23,287 nt of DNA from a virus, in IMG/VR virus record IMGVR_UViG_3300027971_000226, positions 1 to 23,287 of that record; one strand, written 5' to 3'. Shown here one piece after another: positions 21,841 through 23,287 of this stretch (positions are counted from its first letter, which is position 1; every line of letters begins with the position of its first letter). The translations under genes and the position numbers were made by a program. Under the pieces are notes generated by a model. The model did no database searches, had not been told where the DNA came from, and was given only the letters and a program-made list of their open reading frames with translations.

Positions 21841-22293
21841 ATGGCAAGTACCGAAGCACCTATCAGCATCACAGTTAAGACAGCAACAGGTTCTCTTGTT
21901 ACTGTTCGCGCCGAGAACGGCGAAGAACTAGACCAAGTAGTAGCCCTATCATTAGCATCACTAGCATCAGCAGTGCATGAGTTAGAAGCAGCAGTCAAGC
22001 CTACTAACACAGCAGTACCACCTAACCCACAGATAGCAGCAATTGCTACATCATTCGGTGCAACAGAAGTAGCACCATTTGTTCCAGCAGCATACGCTAA
22101 TGTAACTGATGGTCAGCGTGTATGTCCTCACGGTATGATGACACGCATCCATGGATTAACAGGTAAGTTTGGCCCATACAAGGGCCACTTCTGTCCTGCT
22201 AAGCAAGGTGACATGACTAAGTGCACCACTCAATACATCAAAGCAAATCAACCAGAATGGAATAGTTTCCAAGCCGACCAAACAAAGGCATAA
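21841..22293 (+). CDS. Zinc-finger protein of the replication operon (150 aa)
   Basis: The N-terminal 50 residues form a small beta/helix domain (ISITVKTATGSLVTVRAENG, then a Leu/Ala-rich helix). A Pro-rich linker leads to a C-terminal zinc finger with Cys 95, His 97, Cys 118 and Cys 128 (CPHG ... FCPA ... KCTTQYI). This resembles topoisomerase-type C4 fingers that grip DNA. It starts directly after the exonuclease stop and ends directly before the ATPase start, so it probably assists DNA processing by its neighbours. A ssDNA-binding or loading role is inference. Confidence 0.55.
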   Translation: MASTEAPISITVKTATGSLVTVRAENGEELDQVVALSLASLASAVHELEAAVKPTNTAVPPNPQIAAIATSFGATEVAPFVPAAYANVTDGQRVCPHGMMTRIHGLTGKFGPYKGHFCPAKQGDMTKCTTQYIKANQPEWNSFQADQTKA

Positions 22294-23112
22294 ATGAAAA
22301 CATTACGCCGTAGTATAGGCAAGCCTGAAGTGGGGGGCGAACCACTCGCCCCTCCCTTCCAAGGGTTTCAAAGAGAAGGCATGATACTTAGACGCGCAGA
22401 GGTAACTGTAATTGCAGGTACACCTGGAGCAGGCAAGTCATCTATTGCATTACATATCGCAGCAAGACTAAAACAACCTACATTATATTTCTCTGCTGAT
22501 ACTAATGCACACACAATGGCTATGCGTTTGCTTTCTATGAAAGCAAAGATAACACAAGCACATGCTGAGTACATGCTCAAGACAGAACCAGCCAAAGCAC
22601 AAGAGTTCTTGCGAGAGTTCTCTAATCTCTATTGGTCATTTGAACCTAGCCCTACACTTAAAGATTTAGATGATGAGGTATCAGCATTTGAAACTATGTG
22701 GGGTAGAAGTCCAACGCTTATCGTAGTAGATAATCTTATGGACATAGCGATAGATGGACACGAAGAGTTTGCTGGCATGCGACAAGTAATGAAAGAGTTG
22801 AAGTATCTTGCAAGAGATACTAACGCATGCGTATTAGTATTACATCATACTAAAGAAGGTGCACTAGGTTATCCATGTCAACCACGCTCAGCATTACAGG
22901 GCATGGTCTCTCAGATACCAGCAATGGTACTGACAGTAGGACAGATGATGCAGGGACAGGATGTATACCTATGTGTAGCACCTGTTAAGAATCGTTATGG
23001 CAAGGCAGACCATAGTGGTAGTACATACATATCACTATCATTTGACCCAGCATCTATGTATCTTGAGGATATAGTAAGAGACTATAGACAAATAGAAACA
23101 TCTAATGGGTAG
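22294..23112 (+). CDS. DnaB/RecA-like ATPase, helicase domain only
   Basis: The 272-residue protein has the RecA-like core of hexameric helicases. Walker A is GTPGAGKSS (42-50), Walker B is LIVVDN (142-147), LVLHHTKE (181-188) is the H-containing sensor loop, and PVKNRYG (230-236) carries a likely arginine finger. DnaB has an additional N-terminal primase-contact domain that is missing here, so it is a stand-alone motor related to DnaB or to phage RecA/RadA-type proteins. It would translocate on single-stranded DNA in phage replication or recombination. The start is contiguous with the previous stop, and the frame overlaps the next gene by 8 bases. A G+C-rich hairpin lies near its start at 22332-22355. 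Confidence 0.75.
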   Translation: MKTLRRSIGKPEVGGEPLAPPFQGFQREGMILRRAEVTVIAGTPGAGKSSIALHIAARLKQPTLYFSADTNAHTMAMRLLSMKAKITQAHAEYMLKTEPAKAQEFLREFSNLYWSFEPSPTLKDLDDEVSAFETMWGRSPTLIVVDNLMDIAIDGHEEFAGMRQVMKELKYLARDTNACVLVLHHTKEGALGYPCQPRSALQGMVSQIPAMVLTVGQMMQGQDVYLCVAPVKNRYGKADHSGSTYISLSFDPASMYLEDIVRDYRQIETSNG

Positions 23113-23287
23113 CGCAGCAAAAGCCAAGGGCTCAGGAGCAGAACGAGATGTAGTTAAGTATCTCAAGCAATGGTTTCCCTATGTAGACAGACGCTTGGCT
23201 GGTGCTACGCTAGATAAAGGTGACATTAGTGGTATACCTGGAGTTACAATAGAGATTAAAAACCACGCCAAGATGGACTTGGCGGGG
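23105..23287 (+). CDS. Holliday-junction-type nuclease, N-terminal fragment
   Basis: Sixty-one codons run from the ATG at 23105 off the right edge. The sequence carries a Gly/Ser-rich start (KGSGAERDVVKYLKQWFP), a DRRLAGATLDKGDI segment and VTIEIKNHAKMDL. The pattern E-R-D, then G-D-I, then I-E-I-K fits PD-(D/E)XK enzymes such as VRR-NUC or Hjc-type resolvases. It would cut branched or junction DNA in replication or packaging. It overlaps the helicase gene by 8 bases. The C-terminus is missing, so the family call is provisional. Confidence 0.6.
   Translation, partial: MGSAAKAKGSGAERDVVKYLKQWFPYVDRRLAGATLDKGDISGIPGVTIEIKNHAKMDLAG

Noticed and set aside
1-23287. CRISPR arrays, insertion sequences, rRNA, integrase or attachment sites
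   Set aside because: No regularly spaced repeat array, transposase, recombinase, or att-like direct repeat was seen in either strand.

Overview
The window looks like a piece of a tailed double-stranded DNA phage genome (or a prophage, though no integrase or host gene is visible). It has a leftward block of tightly packed late genes for packaging and the virion, and a rightward block of short early and middle genes for regulation, nucleotide or NAD metabolism, lysis and DNA replication or recombination. The two blocks diverge from a roughly 560-base control region at 14572-15132. The DNA is A+T-leaning. A DUF4192-like gene, a family seen mainly in actinobacteria, and a lytic transglycosylase of actinobacterial style suggest an actinobacterial host, possibly one of the low-GC freshwater lineages. 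The host is inference.

Left block (minus strand, 14571 down to 1): terminase large subunit, three small very basic proteins, portal protein, two small proteins, a 1759-residue virion protein, two further large virion proteins, a scaffold-like protein, and the N-terminus of the major capsid protein, which runs off the left edge. Most neighbours touch or overlap, so this is probably one late operon. The terminase carries an N-terminal helix-turn-helix segment like that of small terminase subunits, and no separate small subunit was found in the window. Two of the basic proteins share matching N-termini and look like diverged paralogues.

Control region (14572-15132): no protein-coding gene is supported. 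It holds at least six inverted repeats, three GTACAGT repeats, and scattered GCACTGT repeats. One hairpin followed by the 11-mer TGAAGGTCTGG recurs as a second hairpin plus the same 11-mer about 500 bases downstream, in front of the NADAR operon.

Right block (plus strand, 15133 to the right edge): a SLOG/DUF2493 protein, a NADAR family enzyme in an overlapping operon with four small ORFs, and an OB-like candidate ssDNA-binding protein. Next come a one-TM protein, an XRE-type regulator embedded among tiny zinc-ribbon ORFs, a membrane-anchored lytic transglycosylase, a DUF4192-like protein and a DUF932 protein. The block ends with an acidic protein behind a candidate H-type RNA pseudoknot, and a recombination/replication set: a PD-(D/E)XK exonuclease, a zinc-finger protein, a DnaB/RecA-like ATPase and a truncated Holliday-junction-type nuclease.

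The most interesting points are the SLOG plus NADAR pair as a possible counter to NAD- or ADP-ribose-based host defence, the cluster of about seven mini zinc-binding ORFs, the repeated hairpin-plus-11-mer element, the pseudoknot leader, and a 12-bp perfect inverted repeat inside the XRE regulator gene. All assignments come from reading the sequence and from recalled family patterns; no database search was made.
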